A stretch of DNA of 20,914 nt from the NCBI GenBank assembly GCA_003246805.1, contig QKDG01000179.1:1-20914 (forward strand). Direction: 5' to 3'. The stretch is from Clostridia bacterium (GTDB lineage Bacteria > Bacillota > Clostridia > Oscillospirales > Ruminococcaceae). Numbering within the stretch: position 1 is the first letter of the stretch; each line of letters opens with the position of its first letter. A program made the translations under genes and the position numbers. Positions 7,377-15,884 of this stretch are shown here, in pieces. The notes under the pieces are model-generated. The model saw only the letters and a list, made by a program, of their open reading frames with translations. It did not search any database and was not told where the DNA came from.

Positions 7377-9119
7377 TTAAAATTTATTCATAGTCAGACT
7401 AATGTCCATTTTATATTCACTGAATTTTTCAAGATTATCATTTGGTATATCATACTTGATTTTGATAACCTTTTCAAATATGCCTGTTTCCAGAACCTCA
7501 GACATAGGTATTCCCTTTGCTATAACTTTTTTGCAAGCCTGATTAAGATGCAGAATAACCTCCATCATCAGATACTGTTTTTCAAGCGGAACATAAGTAT
7601 CATCTTTATGATAAGCGTTTTGCTGCAAAAATCCTATCCTGATAACCCTTGCTGTTTCTATAACAAGCTTCTGGTCATCCGGCAAAACGTCGGACCCTAT
7701 CAGCTTTACAATTTCCATCAGCTTATTTTCTTCAACCAGAATATTAGAAATCTCCTGGCGATATTTTATGAAGTTTTCGCCGCCGTTATTTACATAGAAT
7801 TCACTCAAATCATCAACATATTCGCTATAGCTTGATGTCCAGTTTATTGCAGGATAATGCCTTGCATAAGCGAGTGATTTGTCAAGCGCCCAAAAGCAAC
7901 GAACAAAACGCTTTGTGTTTTGTGTTACAGGCTCAGAAAAGTCAGAGCCCTGTGGCGAAACAGCACCGATTATTGTAACTGAGCCTTCCTCGCCGTTTAA
8001 GGTTTCAACATAGCCGGCACGCTCATAGAATTCTGAAAGACGTGAAGGAAGATAAGCCGGGAAGCCTTCCTCAGCAGGCATTTCTTCAAGACGACCTGAA
8101 ATCTCACGGAGAGCCTCAGCCCAGCGGGAGGTTGAGTCAGCCATTATTGCAATATGATATCCCATATCACGATAATATTCAGCAAGTGTTATTCCTGTAT
8201 AAATTGAAGCTTCACGCGCTGCAACAGGCATGTTTGATGTGTTAGCAATCAAAACTGTACGGTCGGTTAGGGCTTTACCTGATTTAGGGTCAATCAGCTC
8301 TGAAAATTCTTCAAGAACCTGTGTCATTTCGTTTCCGCGCTCACCACATCCGATATAAACAATAATATCAGCATCACACCATTTTGCAAGCTGGTGCTGT
8401 GTCATTGTTTTGCCTGTACCAAATCCGCCTGGAATTGCAGCTGTTCCGCCCTTTGCAATAGGGAGAATTGTATCGATAATACGCTGTCCTGTAACAAGTG
8501 GCCTGTCAATCGGCAATCTTTCGTTGATTGGCCTTGCCTGACGTATAGGCCATTTTTGATAAAGTTTAAGTTCAACTTCACAATTTTCGGTTTTAAGAAC
8601 GATAATTTTATCTTCTATTTTATGCTCACCGTTTTCACATACCCATATGACTTCACCACTCAAGTTTGGTGGAACCATACATTTATGTGTAATCAAGGCT
8701 GTTTCTGGGCAGGTAGCATAAACCTGGCCTGCAAAAATCATATCCCCGATATTAACAGTAACGGTAACATCATAAATCCTGTCTGTATCAAGAGAAGGCA
8801 CATTTGTTCCCTCTGCAATAAACGCACCACTTATTTCTTCAATTTTTTTCAATGGTCTTTCAATACCGTCAAAAATGTTTGAGAGAATACCAGGGCCTAA
8901 TGTTGCACACATCGGGCTTCCTGTTTTATATACCGGTTCGCCCGGCTTTAAACCTGTTGTAACCTCATATACCTGAATGGTTGTATATTGGCTTGTAATT
9001 CCTATTACCTCTCCAATAAGACGTTTGTTTCCAACGTAAACCATTTCAAGCATTGAGAAATCCTTGGTATCCTTAACCTTTACAACTGGTCCGTTAATAG
9101 AATAAATCTGATTTTCCAA
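7377..9119 (-). CDS. ntpA: V/A-type ATPase subunit A (catalytic)
   Basis: The catalytic ATPase subunit. Counted from a GTG at 9128, the Walker A is GGFGTGKT (234-241, Lys240) followed by MTQHQLAKW, and the catalytic Glu263 is in GCGERGNEMTQ. The Walker B region is IAIMADSTSRWAEALREISG, then GRLEEMPAEEGFPAYLPSRL. The roughly 90-residue bulge specific to A subunits (about 110-195, up to QKWPIRQARP) is present and separates it from F-type beta. The usual GPFGSGKT reads GGFGTGKT here. The start is ambiguous: GTG at 9128 abuts AAGAG, whereas the TTG at 9119 has AGAGG 8 bases upstream and gives MENQIYSINGPVV, matching homologue N-termini. I therefore use 9119 (580 aa). It is followed by subunit B after about 50 bases. 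Confidence 0.95.
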   Translation of the reverse strand: MENQIYSINGPVVKVKDTKDFSMLEMVYVGNKRLIGEVIGITSQYTTIQVYEVTTGLKPGEPVYKTGSPMCATLGPGILSNIFDGIERPLKKIEEISGAFIAEGTNVPSLDTDRIYDVTVTVNIGDMIFAGQVYATCPETALITHKCMVPPNLSGEVIWVCENGEHKIEDKIIVLKTENCEVELKLYQKWPIRQARPINERLPIDRPLVTGQRIIDTILPIAKGGTAAIPGGFGTGKTMTQHQLAKWCDADIIVYIGCGERGNEMTQVLEEFSELIDPKSGKALTDRTVLIANTSNMPVAAREASIYTGITLAEYYRDMGYHIAIMADSTSRWAEALREISGRLEEMPAEEGFPAYLPSRLSEFYERAGYVETLNGEEGSVTIIGAVSPQGSDFSEPVTQNTKRFVRCFWALDKSLAYARHYPAINWTSSYSEYVDDLSEFYVNNGGENFIKYRQEISNILVEENKLMEIVKLIGSDVLPDDQKLVIETARVIRIGFLQQNAYHKDDTYVPLEKQYLMMEVILHLNQACKKVIAKGIPMSEVLETGIFEKVIKIKYDIPNDNLEKFSEYKMDISLTMNKF

Positions 9120-9144
9120 TACTTTCACCTCTTATTTGAGAAGT

Positions 9145-9744
9145 TTAGTTAAGCCTTAAACATTCACTGTTGTTAAACTCATTTTTTTGCTCATCAAGAG
9201 CGCTATCAAGAGTTTTGTCAATTAAAACATTCCTGTTTTTAAAGCCAATGCAAACTCCGCCGATTTTAATACTGTCCTTCTTCTGAAAAAACAAATCCTT
9301 TTCAAGCTGTTTTTTAATATCATCAGAAATCTCAAAATCGCTTTTGGATAAATAAAATATCATATCATCTGAATCCTGATATTTTTGAATTTCTTCTTTT
9401 ATCGTATTAACAAGATAATCTTTATACTCCGGAGTTTTTGTATAATCAATCAAAGAAGCCTTTATATTTTCAAATACCTTGCAAACAAGCTTATCCCTGC
9501 AAACCAATACATCCCTCTTGCATTCAAGCTCAGCTTTAGAAACAAGCCTGACGTATTTGTTTGATATTACCTTGATTTCTTCTTTAATTCTGTCATATGC
9601 AACATAAAGTGAAGCATCATTTGCTTTTTGTAGAATTTCATCACGGGAGGATTCAGCCTGTTGTATCAGTTCCTTAATTTGTGAATCAATCTGTTGATTA
9701 ACAGCTTTTTCGAATCGTTCAAGCTTTTCTTGTTCGTTTATCAT
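9145..9744 (-). CDS. ntpE: V/A-type ATPase subunit E (peripheral stalk)
   Basis: A 199-residue protein with a long, charged N-terminal helix (about 5-80: KLERFEKAVNQQIDSQIKEL onward) and a small alpha/beta C-terminal domain ending KIGGVCIGFKNRNVLIDKTLDSALDE. The GG(V/I)-x-(D/G)-R-(V)-x-D-N/T-L-D-x-x-L pattern is diagnostic of the vATP-synt_E family. Subunit E pairs with G/H to form the stator that holds the A3B3 head. The start follows GGAGGG at 5 bases. It lies directly upstream of subunit A and downstream of F. It has somewhat more Cys than usual (five), with no obvious metal motif. Confidence 0.88.
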   Translation of the reverse strand: MINEQEKLERFEKAVNQQIDSQIKELIQQAESSRDEILQKANDASLYVAYDRIKEEIKVISNKYVRLVSKAELECKRDVLVCRDKLVCKVFENIKASLIDYTKTPEYKDYLVNTIKEEIQKYQDSDDMIFYLSKSDFEISDDIKKQLEKDLFFQKKDSIKIGGVCIGFKNRNVLIDKTLDSALDEQKNEFNNSECLRLN

Positions 9745-9762
9745 TCTATCCCTCCATCTTAA

Positions 9763-10071
9763 TTAAATTTTAACTCCAATTGATTCCTGAACGTATTTTG
9801 AAATTGTTGTAGTAATCTGACTGGTAGCATGACGGTCCGGAATCTCAACAATCAGAGGGCGCTTTTGTTTTAGTTTAATCTGACAGACCATTTCATCACA
9901 TAGTCTTATCAGCTTTTCTGTCATTAGCACTATTCCGATATTTTCATCGTTCTGTATATTTTCAAGAACATCATGAACTTCTTCAGCTTTGTGAACAACG
10001 ACACCCTCAATACCGGCTAAGCGCATTCCCATTTGTGTATCAATATTATCACTGATTACATAAAACTGCAT
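9763..10071 (-). CDS. ntpG: V/A-type ATPase subunit F
   Basis: A small (102 aa) Rossmann-like protein of the ATP-synt_F family that binds subunit D in the central rotor. The fold signature is visible: MQFYVISDNIDTQMGMRLAGIEGV (beta strand, then G-RLAGI), IGIVLMTEKL (second strand), and RPLIVEIPDRHA (third strand with the conserved EIP). Length and motifs are normal for the family (about 100-110). It lies between K and E in the operon, with gaps of 17-18 bases. In Enterococcus and Thermus the F gene sits after C instead, so the order is rearranged here. Confidence 0.9.
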   Translation of the reverse strand: MQFYVISDNIDTQMGMRLAGIEGVVVHKAEEVHDVLENIQNDENIGIVLMTEKLIRLCDEMVCQIKLKQKRPLIVEIPDRHATSQITTTISKYVQESIGVKI

Positions 10072-10088
10072 ATCTTATACCTGTTTTT

Positions 10089-10517
10089 TTATAGATTTCC
10101 TATAATTAGGATTGAAATCAAAATACCATACAAAGCAACACCTTCACCAAGAGCAACGAAGATAAGAGCTTTAACGAATGATTTGTCGTTTTCTGCAACT
10201 GCACCGATAGCTGCTGGTGCTGCTGCTGCTACTGCTATACCTGCACCGATTGATGATAGTCCTGTTGCAAGAGCTGCAGCGATATATCCAAGACCTGCAT
10301 TGTTGTTAACTGTTTCTGCAACTGCTGTTGAAGCCTCTGCACTTACAAATCCACCAAGTGGAAGTATAATAGCAACCAATACAATACCAAAAAAGCCACA
10401 AAGATTAAATATTACTGCGTTTTTTGCTTTCTTTCCAGTTCTTTTCCCTGCTATTACAGGAACAAATGGCATCAATAACATAATAACTGCTGCTAAAGGT
10501 AATAGAAAAATTAACAT
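10089..10517 (-). CDS. ntpK: V/A-type ATPase subunit K (membrane rotor proteolipid)
   Basis: The ion-carrying c-ring subunit. The start is set at the ATG at 10517, 8 bases after GGAGG. A TTG further upstream overlaps that ribosome binding site and is unlikely. Of 142 residues, the C-terminal 70 form the classical glycine/alanine-rich hairpin: GYIAAALATGLSSIGAGIAVAAAA (77-100), a polar loop AVAENDKSF, then VKALIFVALGEGVALYGILISILII with the ion-binding Glu125. The N-terminal 60 residues contain two hydrophobic helices (2-23 and about 33-58) without the Gly repeat or a carboxylate. They end LPLGGFVSAEAS, which could resemble a signal-peptidase site. So the protein is either a four-helix K subunit with a degenerate first hairpin or a two-helix c subunit with a leader. 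Confidence 0.9.
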   Translation of the reverse strand: MLIFLLPLAAVIMLLMPFVPVIAGKRTGKKAKNAVIFNLCGFFGIVLVAIILPLGGFVSAEASTAVAETVNNNAGLGYIAAALATGLSSIGAGIAVAAAAPAAIGAVAENDKSFVKALIFVALGEGVALYGILISILIIGNL

Positions 10518-10540
10518 AATTTTATCCTCCAAATAATTAT

Positions 10541-12490
10541 CTATTCTATATCGGCGTCGAGATTAACTCCCACCGGTACAAAAGGTTTACCGTTTCCATC
10601 GTAAAAACGCGAGAAAATTTCATAAAATTCAAGACGAATCGCCTGAATACCAACAATCATGCCTTCCATTCCCATAACGAAGATATTTCCCAATACAACA
10701 ACGAAAGGTGATGCGCCGGCAGAAACGCTTTCCGCTAAAGTCATTACTACAAGCATCATTCCTGCGTGGGATAAAATGAACCCGCCTATTCTCAAAAATG
10801 ACATTGTGTTTGTAATATAGCTAAGTAAAAATTCAAACAGCTCAAAAAAGTTTTCGGCAATAAATATTCCAATTCCTTCGCTTTCTTCACCGTGATGCAA
10901 TTTTTTGTTCTTCATATAACTTGCAAGAGGAACTCTGAAAAACATCAGCAATAACGGCAAAATAACAAGACCTAATATATATGGCAGTGTGAATATATGC
11001 ATTTCACCAAAAATTGTAACTACTCCGCCGATAATAATTGCTAAGTAAAAAACAAGCCCTACAATACCGTTTGCACCAAAAATAGCTTTTTCGTAATCCT
11101 TTTGCCTGAATCCTAAAATAATATTCAACACAATTGATATTATCATCAGGAAAGAACCAAGTGCAACTGCACCTAAAAGTATGTTGCTTGCCTGTTCAAA
11201 GACTTCAATAGGTTTTCCTTCCCATCCAAGCCCTTTGTAAACAGGGTCAAGTATATGCTCATACCCGAACACAGAGCCATAAACAAAGCCAAAGAACATA
11301 CTTGATACGCCAATTCTTGAAACAATTCCGCCAGCCTTCATCTTTTTAACCTTTGACAAAATTATTCCTATAATCAAAAGCACAGCACCCTGCCCGATAT
11401 CACCGAACATCAATCCAAAAAGCAATGTGTAAGTTATCGCAAAGAATACTGTCGGGTTTATACCGTTGTATGCTGGCAAGCCATACATTTCTACAAGCAT
11501 TGAGAAAGGCTTTGAGAAAAATCCGTTCTTCATCTTTGTGGGTGGCTTGAGCTGAGGGTCAGCCGTTGCGGGCTTTAATATAACTGAAACTGTCGGCATA
11601 TCATCAAACAAAGATTCAAAATACTTTGCTTGCTTTTGTGGAACAAAGCCAACTATATAGAATTCCTTGTTTACGGTGGCAACCATTTTTCTTAAATCAA
11701 AGGTTGCATTCAAAAATCTGAGCTTTATAAATGCATCTGATAATTTCTTCTGATTATCATTTTTAAACGCTACAATCTTTTGCGTTAATACAAGAGCCTC
11801 AGCCTTTTGTTCTTCTATTTTTTTATTTAAGTCGGCATACGCTTTTTCAGGTGTTCCCTTAACAAAATCAGGAACTCTTACTCGTTCAAAATACAACGAC
11901 CTGAAAATTTCATCAATAATAGGTGCTATTGTTACCGGGCTGAAATACATACCCCAGACGTAACTCTCCTCTTCATGCAGTTTAATGAAAATGAAATTTT
12001 CATCTTCATAATAAACAAGCTTGGGGTAGCTGTCTACCGGCAGCTTTCCTACCCTGACTTTTACATGCTCACATGCAAAAATCTGTTCAAAATTTGCGGT
12101 TAAGCCAGCAAGATGAGTAAGCTGTGCGATAGCTTGTTCTTCGTCAGAAATACTTTGCTTTAAATCCTGCAACTTTGAATAATACTCGTTATATTCCAGT
12201 TCAATATCCGAAAGATATACATCAAGCCCTTCAATTACTTTTTCTGGAACAAGAAAAGCATCTTTATCTTCAATTGCGATTTCAAGATTTGAAACAAGGT
12301 GATCAAGCCTTTTAAGTGTATTGGTGTATGGATTATCCTCATTCAGGGTAACAAGCTTGCTGTTGTTTTCTGTGGGATTTACAGAAAGCTCCATGTGAAA
12401 GCATTTGCTTTGACAACATTTAAGCAAAACTTGATCAATATCTCTTACTACGCCAACAATATTGACAAGCTCCATTTTTTCAATCGCCAT
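10541..12490 (-). CDS. ntpI: V/A-type ATPase subunit I (membrane stator, a-subunit-like)
   Basis: A 649-residue protein. The N-terminal half (1 to about 335) is soluble with coiled coils (LEYNEYYSKLQDLKQSISDE; KKIEEQKAEALVLTQKIVAF) and anchors the peripheral stalks. The C-terminal half has seven to eight transmembrane helices starting at FAITYTLLFGLMFGDIGQG, the conserved GLMFGD-G-G motif. The essential half-channel arginine is Arg567 in NTMSFLRIGGFILSHAG. The segment EGMIVGIQAIRLEFYEIFSRFY near the C-terminus is another hallmark. It follows AAGGGGTG 5 bases upstream. Subunit C lies 12 bases upstream and K 23 bases downstream. Ion selectivity cannot be read from this subunit. Confidence 0.95.
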   Translation of the reverse strand: MAIEKMELVNIVGVVRDIDQVLLKCCQSKCFHMELSVNPTENNSKLVTLNEDNPYTNTLKRLDHLVSNLEIAIEDKDAFLVPEKVIEGLDVYLSDIELEYNEYYSKLQDLKQSISDEEQAIAQLTHLAGLTANFEQIFACEHVKVRVGKLPVDSYPKLVYYEDENFIFIKLHEEESYVWGMYFSPVTIAPIIDEIFRSLYFERVRVPDFVKGTPEKAYADLNKKIEEQKAEALVLTQKIVAFKNDNQKKLSDAFIKLRFLNATFDLRKMVATVNKEFYIVGFVPQKQAKYFESLFDDMPTVSVILKPATADPQLKPPTKMKNGFFSKPFSMLVEMYGLPAYNGINPTVFFAITYTLLFGLMFGDIGQGAVLLIIGIILSKVKKMKAGGIVSRIGVSSMFFGFVYGSVFGYEHILDPVYKGLGWEGKPIEVFEQASNILLGAVALGSFLMIISIVLNIILGFRQKDYEKAIFGANGIVGLVFYLAIIIGGVVTIFGEMHIFTLPYILGLVILPLLLMFFRVPLASYMKNKKLHHGEESEGIGIFIAENFFELFEFLLSYITNTMSFLRIGGFILSHAGMMLVVMTLAESVSAGASPFVVVLGNIFVMGMEGMIVGIQAIRLEFYEIFSRFYDGNGKPFVPVGVNLDADIE

Positions 12491-12502
12491 GTATTCACCC
12501 CT

Positions 12503-13543
12503 TTAAATAATTAGTAGTTTTTCTATAATAGTTGGAGGAACATTATATCTTATTCCTTCAATAATATTTATCAGATTGTGTGCCTCGTTATCGCATAAAT
12601 TCATAAATGAATATAGCGCAACCGGTGCAAAGTTTGCATTTTGCAATGAACCTTTTGAGCTTTTGTACCTGATTTGTGATATGTTTTTTTCAACAATTTC
12701 GGGGTTGATTGTTGTTATCTTTTTTGCGTATATGGATTTTTCAAAAAGCTCAAGCATTTCGTCTTTATTCTTTGCTTCATAAATTCTGAACATCTGAGTT
12801 TTGTTTATTCTGCCATAAAAAGGGAGCATATTCTGCTTGATTGCACCTGCGTCAGCGTGAAAATATGCTTTAAGCCTGTACGCATTTATAAAATTTGTCA
12901 GGTCAATCTGGGCTTTGACATTCTCTGTTAGTTTTAAAGCAACCTTGCCTTTAAAATCCTTGTCAATTTCTTCAAGCAAAAGCTTATAATATTCAGTTCT
13001 CAACAAAACTTCACATCTGAGATAATTAATCTGCCCGTTTTCATCGGCACGAATCTGCTTTATAACATTGTAATATTTTGTGCCCTTAATTACCTTTAAC
13101 AAATCAGCAAAAGTTTTAGATTTAGCCAGTTCAATCATATTGAAGGATGAACGCTTAATAAGATAGCTTGGTAATGTTGTGATATAATCCTCACTCTTGC
13201 CCGCATTGATATGAAGAATACAGCTAAGTATCTGATTGACTTCTTCCTTTTTTATCTGGTATTTATAAAAGGGAATTTTATCAAGGTTTTGAAACTTGCA
13301 GAGTTTTTCATAAGTGTAGAAGTTGTTTTTTCTTATTAAATCTTCAAGCAAACCTCTGTGAATATTATTTATGTCGATAGACGCTAAAATATCATGATAT
13401 CGTGTATTTTTTTTTAGGTAGGCTGCTATTTCACTAACTGTCTGCTTGCTTAACAAATCAATGTAGTTCTGCCTTGTCAGCATTTTCCCGTACATTGCAT
13501 GAATCCTTGCAACAGTAGCTTGTGTAGCAAAGCTTTCAAGCAT
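12503..13543 (-). CDS. ntpC: V/A-type ATPase subunit C (AC39/d-type)
   Basis: A 346-residue, mainly helical protein of the vATP-synt_AC39 family that couples the central stalk (D-F) to the K ring. Recognisable parts are the N-terminal ATVARIHAMYGKMLTRQNYIDL with the R(I/V)xxxxxxLL-type start, YYKLLLEEIDKDFKG, and the central LTNFINAYRLKAYFHAD, which matches the family's D-x-x-N-(I/L)-x-x-x-x-R-x-K pattern. The start is backed by AAGAAGGTG 5 bases before ATG. It is second in the operon, ahead of subunit I, instead of following E as in Enterococcus or Thermus. Sequence conservation in this family is low, so the assignment rests on the central motif, length and context. Confidence 0.87.
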   Translation of the reverse strand: MLESFATQATVARIHAMYGKMLTRQNYIDLLSKQTVSEIAAYLKKNTRYHDILASIDINNIHRGLLEDLIRKNNFYTYEKLCKFQNLDKIPFYKYQIKKEEVNQILSCILHINAGKSEDYITTLPSYLIKRSSFNMIELAKSKTFADLLKVIKGTKYYNVIKQIRADENGQINYLRCEVLLRTEYYKLLLEEIDKDFKGKVALKLTENVKAQIDLTNFINAYRLKAYFHADAGAIKQNMLPFYGRINKTQMFRIYEAKNKDEMLELFEKSIYAKKITTINPEIVEKNISQIRYKSSKGSLQNANFAPVALYSFMNLCDNEAHNLINIIEGIRYNVPPTIIEKLLII

Positions 13544-13577
13544 CTTTTCACCTTCTTAAAACATAATTGAATCTGAA

Positions 13578-13895
13578 TCAGTGACTGTTGTGAATAATCT
13601 TGTTTAAAATACAATCTTCCCATTGGGCATGATAATCTTCAAACTTGTTTGTTATCAATTGTATTGATTCTTTTGCCTTTGTTTTGATAATTTCGATTTT
13701 TTCTTCTGCATTGGCTTTTTCAAATTCTTCAACCTTTGCAACTCGTCCACTAACTCGCTTTAAAATATCTTTTTTAATCTTATCTTCCTCTAATTCAGCA
13801 TCAGATATAATCTTGCTTTTCAGATTAAAAGCATTTTCAAGCTTTTGGCGGGCGTTATTGTCAATTTCAATAATCTTGTTAACGATGCTATCCAT
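13578..13895 (-). CDS. V/A-type ATPase subunit G/H (peripheral stalk coiled coil)
   Basis: A 105-residue, highly charged protein that is a single long coiled coil (MDSIVNKIIEIDNNARQKLE; EEDKIKKDILKRVSGRVAKV), the shape of V-ATPase subunit G/H (NtpF type), which dimerises with subunit E to form the outer stalk. There are no catalytic motifs. The first gene of the nine-gene operon is where this subunit usually sits. GGAG lies 9 bases before the ATG, with 34 bases to subunit C. Low-complexity coiled coils give weak homology signals, so context carries much of the call. With it, every subunit of a bacterial V-type enzyme (A, B, C, D, E, F, G/H, I, K) is present. Confidence 0.82.
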   Translation of the reverse strand: MDSIVNKIIEIDNNARQKLENAFNLKSKIISDAELEEDKIKKDILKRVSGRVAKVEEFEKANAEEKIEIIKTKAKESIQLITNKFEDYHAQWEDCILNKIIHNSH

Positions 13896-13962
13896 TTAAC
13901 ATAACTCCTTCAAAAATCAGTATAAAGTATAATACTATTCTCTTAATATTTCCTACCTATTT

Positions 13963-13991
13963 ATAATATACCTCATAGTTTGTTTTGACAA
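13963..13991 (-). promoter_or_regulatory. candidate promoter of the V-ATPase operon
   Basis: On the minus strand TTGTCA (13991-13986), 17 bases, TATTAT (13968-13963), followed by a leader of about 60 bases before the subunit G/H start. The same few bases read on the plus strand give TTGACA (13985-13990), 16 bases, TATAAA (14007-14012), a second promoter-like match pointing toward the 3' end of the UPF0210 gene. Confidence 0.5.
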
Positions 13992-14092
13992 TAGTAAAAT
14001 CAGTGATATAAATTAAACAAAAACCAAGAAGTTTGTATATTATCCACAATTAAAAATCAATGAAATTACAGCAAAATACAAGTAAAACCAAT

Positions 14093-14110
14093 ATTTGCAA
14101 AAAAGCAAAT
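14093..14110 (-). terminator. weak hairpin after the UPF0210 gene
   Basis: On the minus strand ATTTGC, TTTTTT loop, GCAAAT forms a 6-bp stem just after the stop codon, then ATTGGTTTT. The stem is short and the T-run interrupted, so termination is probably incomplete. Confidence 0.35.
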
Positions 14111-14114
14111 TCAG

Positions 14115-15470
14115 TTAATTCTTTAAGCTGTGTAGCGGTGCAGGGATTTGACCGCCCCTGTTTATGAATTTTGAGGCTGACTTATTATTGATTTTCATTA
14201 CAGGCCCGCAACCAAACAAGCCTCCCCAGTCAAGCTCATCCCCTATGTCTTTTCCTATTGCAGGAATAATTCTGACTGCTGTGGTTTTTGTATTTACCAT
14301 GCCTATTGCTGCTTCGTCAGCTATAATAGCCGCAATTGTATCCTCGCTGATATCGCCGGGAACAACTATCATATCAAGCCCGACTGAACAAACTGCCGTC
14401 ATAGCTTCAAGCTTTTCAAGCGAGAGACATCCGCTCTTTGCTGCATCAATCATTCCAGCATCTTCAGATACAGGTATAAACGCGCCGGATAGACCTCCGA
14501 TTCGTGAGCAGGCCATTACTCCGCCCTTTTTAACAGCATCATTAAGCAATGCAAGTGTAGCTGTTGTTCCATGTGTACCACATTGTTCGAGGCCTATTTC
14601 TTCCAATATATGTGCCACACTGTCGCCAACTGCGGGTGTAGGAGCGAGTGAAAGGTCAACAATTCCAAAAGGAACGCCAAGACGTTCAGATGCTGTAACA
14701 CCCACAAGCTGCCCCACTCTTGTGATTTTGTATGAGGTTTTTTTGATAATATCAGCAATTTCTGTTATGTTGGCATCAGGATATTTTGAAAGTGCAGAAC
14801 GCACAACACCAGGGCCGGAAACTCCGACGTTTATCATGCAGTCAGGCTCGCCCACTCCATGAAAAGCACCAGCCATAAATGGATTATCATCAACAGCATT
14901 GCAAAAAACAACTAATTTTGCTGCACCAAAGCAAGCTTTGTCGACCGTCATTTCAGCTGACTGTTTTACTATTTTGCCCATTAATTTGCATGCATCAAGA
15001 TTAATTCCTGTTTTTGTTGAACCAATATTTACCGAGGAACATACTCTCTCTGTTTTTGCAAGAGCCTCAGGGATTGAATTTATAAGCTCAACATCCCCGG
15101 CAGAAAATCCTTTTTGAACAAGTGCAGAATAACCACCGATAAGGTTTACTCCCACTGCCTTTGCTGCCGCATCCATAGTAAGTGCAAATTTAACAGGGCT
15201 GCAATTACATGCAGCCGAAACAATAGCAATCGGAGTTACTGAAATTCTTTTGTTGATTATTGGGATACCATATTCTTTTTCAATATCCTCACCAACCTTA
15301 ACAAGGTCCTTTGCACAACGGGTGATTTTGTCATAAACCTTTGCACATGCTTTGTCAATATCACTGTCAATGCAATCAAGCAAAGAAATTCCCATTGTTA
15401 TTGTTCTGATATCAAGGCATTCATCCTGTATCATTCTTATTGTTTCTAAAATATCGTATACGTTTAGCAT
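14115..15470 (-). CDS. UPF0210 / PFL family protein (DUF711)
   Basis: A conserved 451-residue protein of the UPF0210 (PFL, DUF711) family. Its fold relates to pyruvate formate-lyase-like glycyl-radical barrels, but its biochemical role is unknown. The start MLNVYDILETIRMIQDECLDIRTITMGISL is the typical N-terminus (IxETIxMI-EE-LDIRTIT-GI-L). The glycine-rich blocks NVGVSGPGVVRSAL, EQCGTHGTTATLALLNDA and GCSRIGGLSGAFIPVSEDAG-like segments are family hallmarks, and the length is full. GGAGG lies 5 bases before the ATG. It follows the ACT-domain gene by 23 bases, the same two-gene arrangement found across bacteria and archaea, which suggests the ACT protein regulates or partners it. There are no signs of decay. 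Confidence 0.92.
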   Translation of the reverse strand: MLNVYDILETIRMIQDECLDIRTITMGISLLDCIDSDIDKACAKVYDKITRCAKDLVKVGEDIEKEYGIPIINKRISVTPIAIVSAACNCSPVKFALTMDAAAKAVGVNLIGGYSALVQKGFSAGDVELINSIPEALAKTERVCSSVNIGSTKTGINLDACKLMGKIVKQSAEMTVDKACFGAAKLVVFCNAVDDNPFMAGAFHGVGEPDCMINVGVSGPGVVRSALSKYPDANITEIADIIKKTSYKITRVGQLVGVTASERLGVPFGIVDLSLAPTPAVGDSVAHILEEIGLEQCGTHGTTATLALLNDAVKKGGVMACSRIGGLSGAFIPVSEDAGMIDAAKSGCLSLEKLEAMTAVCSVGLDMIVVPGDISEDTIAAIIADEAAIGMVNTKTTAVRIIPAIGKDIGDELDWGGLFGCGPVMKINNKSASKFINRGGQIPAPLHSLKN

Positions 15471-15493
15471 TTTATCCTCCAGAAATAATTATC

Positions 15494-15763
15494 TTAAATT
15501 CTATGCATTGAGTTAAAAATATCTTCATGCATTACATGAATAGAAAGACCAAGCTCAGTTCCAAGCTCACTCATTCTGTCAGATAAATTTGTAAAATTTT
15601 TGTTAATTTTTGAGATGTCTATAAGCATAATCATAGCGAACATATCCTGCAAAACTGACTGTGTAACTTCAGTAACATTTGCATTATATTCTGCACAAAT
15701 GGTGCTGACTTTTGCTAAAATTCCTACTGTGTCCTTCCCGATTACTGTTAATACCGCTTTCAT
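15494..15763 (-). CDS. UPF0237 ACT-domain protein
   Basis: A stand-alone ACT domain of 89 residues: MKAVLTVIGKDTVGILAKVS, with the GKDxxGI loop (9-15) that binds a small ligand, often an amino acid, at the dimer interface in ACT proteins, then VTEVTQSVLQDMFAMIMLID. The start is placed at the ATG at 15763, 6 bases after AGGAGG. Seven further in-frame codons upstream overlap that ribosome binding site and are not expected to be translated. It is the first gene of the pair with UPF0210. The family's ligand is not known to me; regulation of the partner by an amino acid is a reasonable guess only. Confidence 0.92.
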   Translation of the reverse strand: MKAVLTVIGKDTVGILAKVSTICAEYNANVTEVTQSVLQDMFAMIMLIDISKINKNFTNLSDRMSELGTELGLSIHVMHEDIFNSMHRI

Positions 15764-15884
15764 AATAATCCTCCTAAATATCAAATATTATTATAATAAC
15801 ATAATTTACACAAAAATGGAACTGTGTTTTTATACTATTTTGTGTTTGTTTTGTTTTTATATTGTGTTAATTATTGAATATTTA

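Noticed and set aside
8394..8882. 162-codon plus-strand open frame opposite the V-ATPase A subunit
   Set aside because: It lies wholly within the catalytic subunit gene, is rich in Cys/Asn/Phe and lacks a ribosome binding site.
14164..14862. 232-codon plus-strand open frame opposite UPF0210
   Set aside because: It is a shadow frame made by codon bias in the strongly supported minus-strand gene; it has no start signal and an unnatural Ser/Pro/Ala-rich composition.
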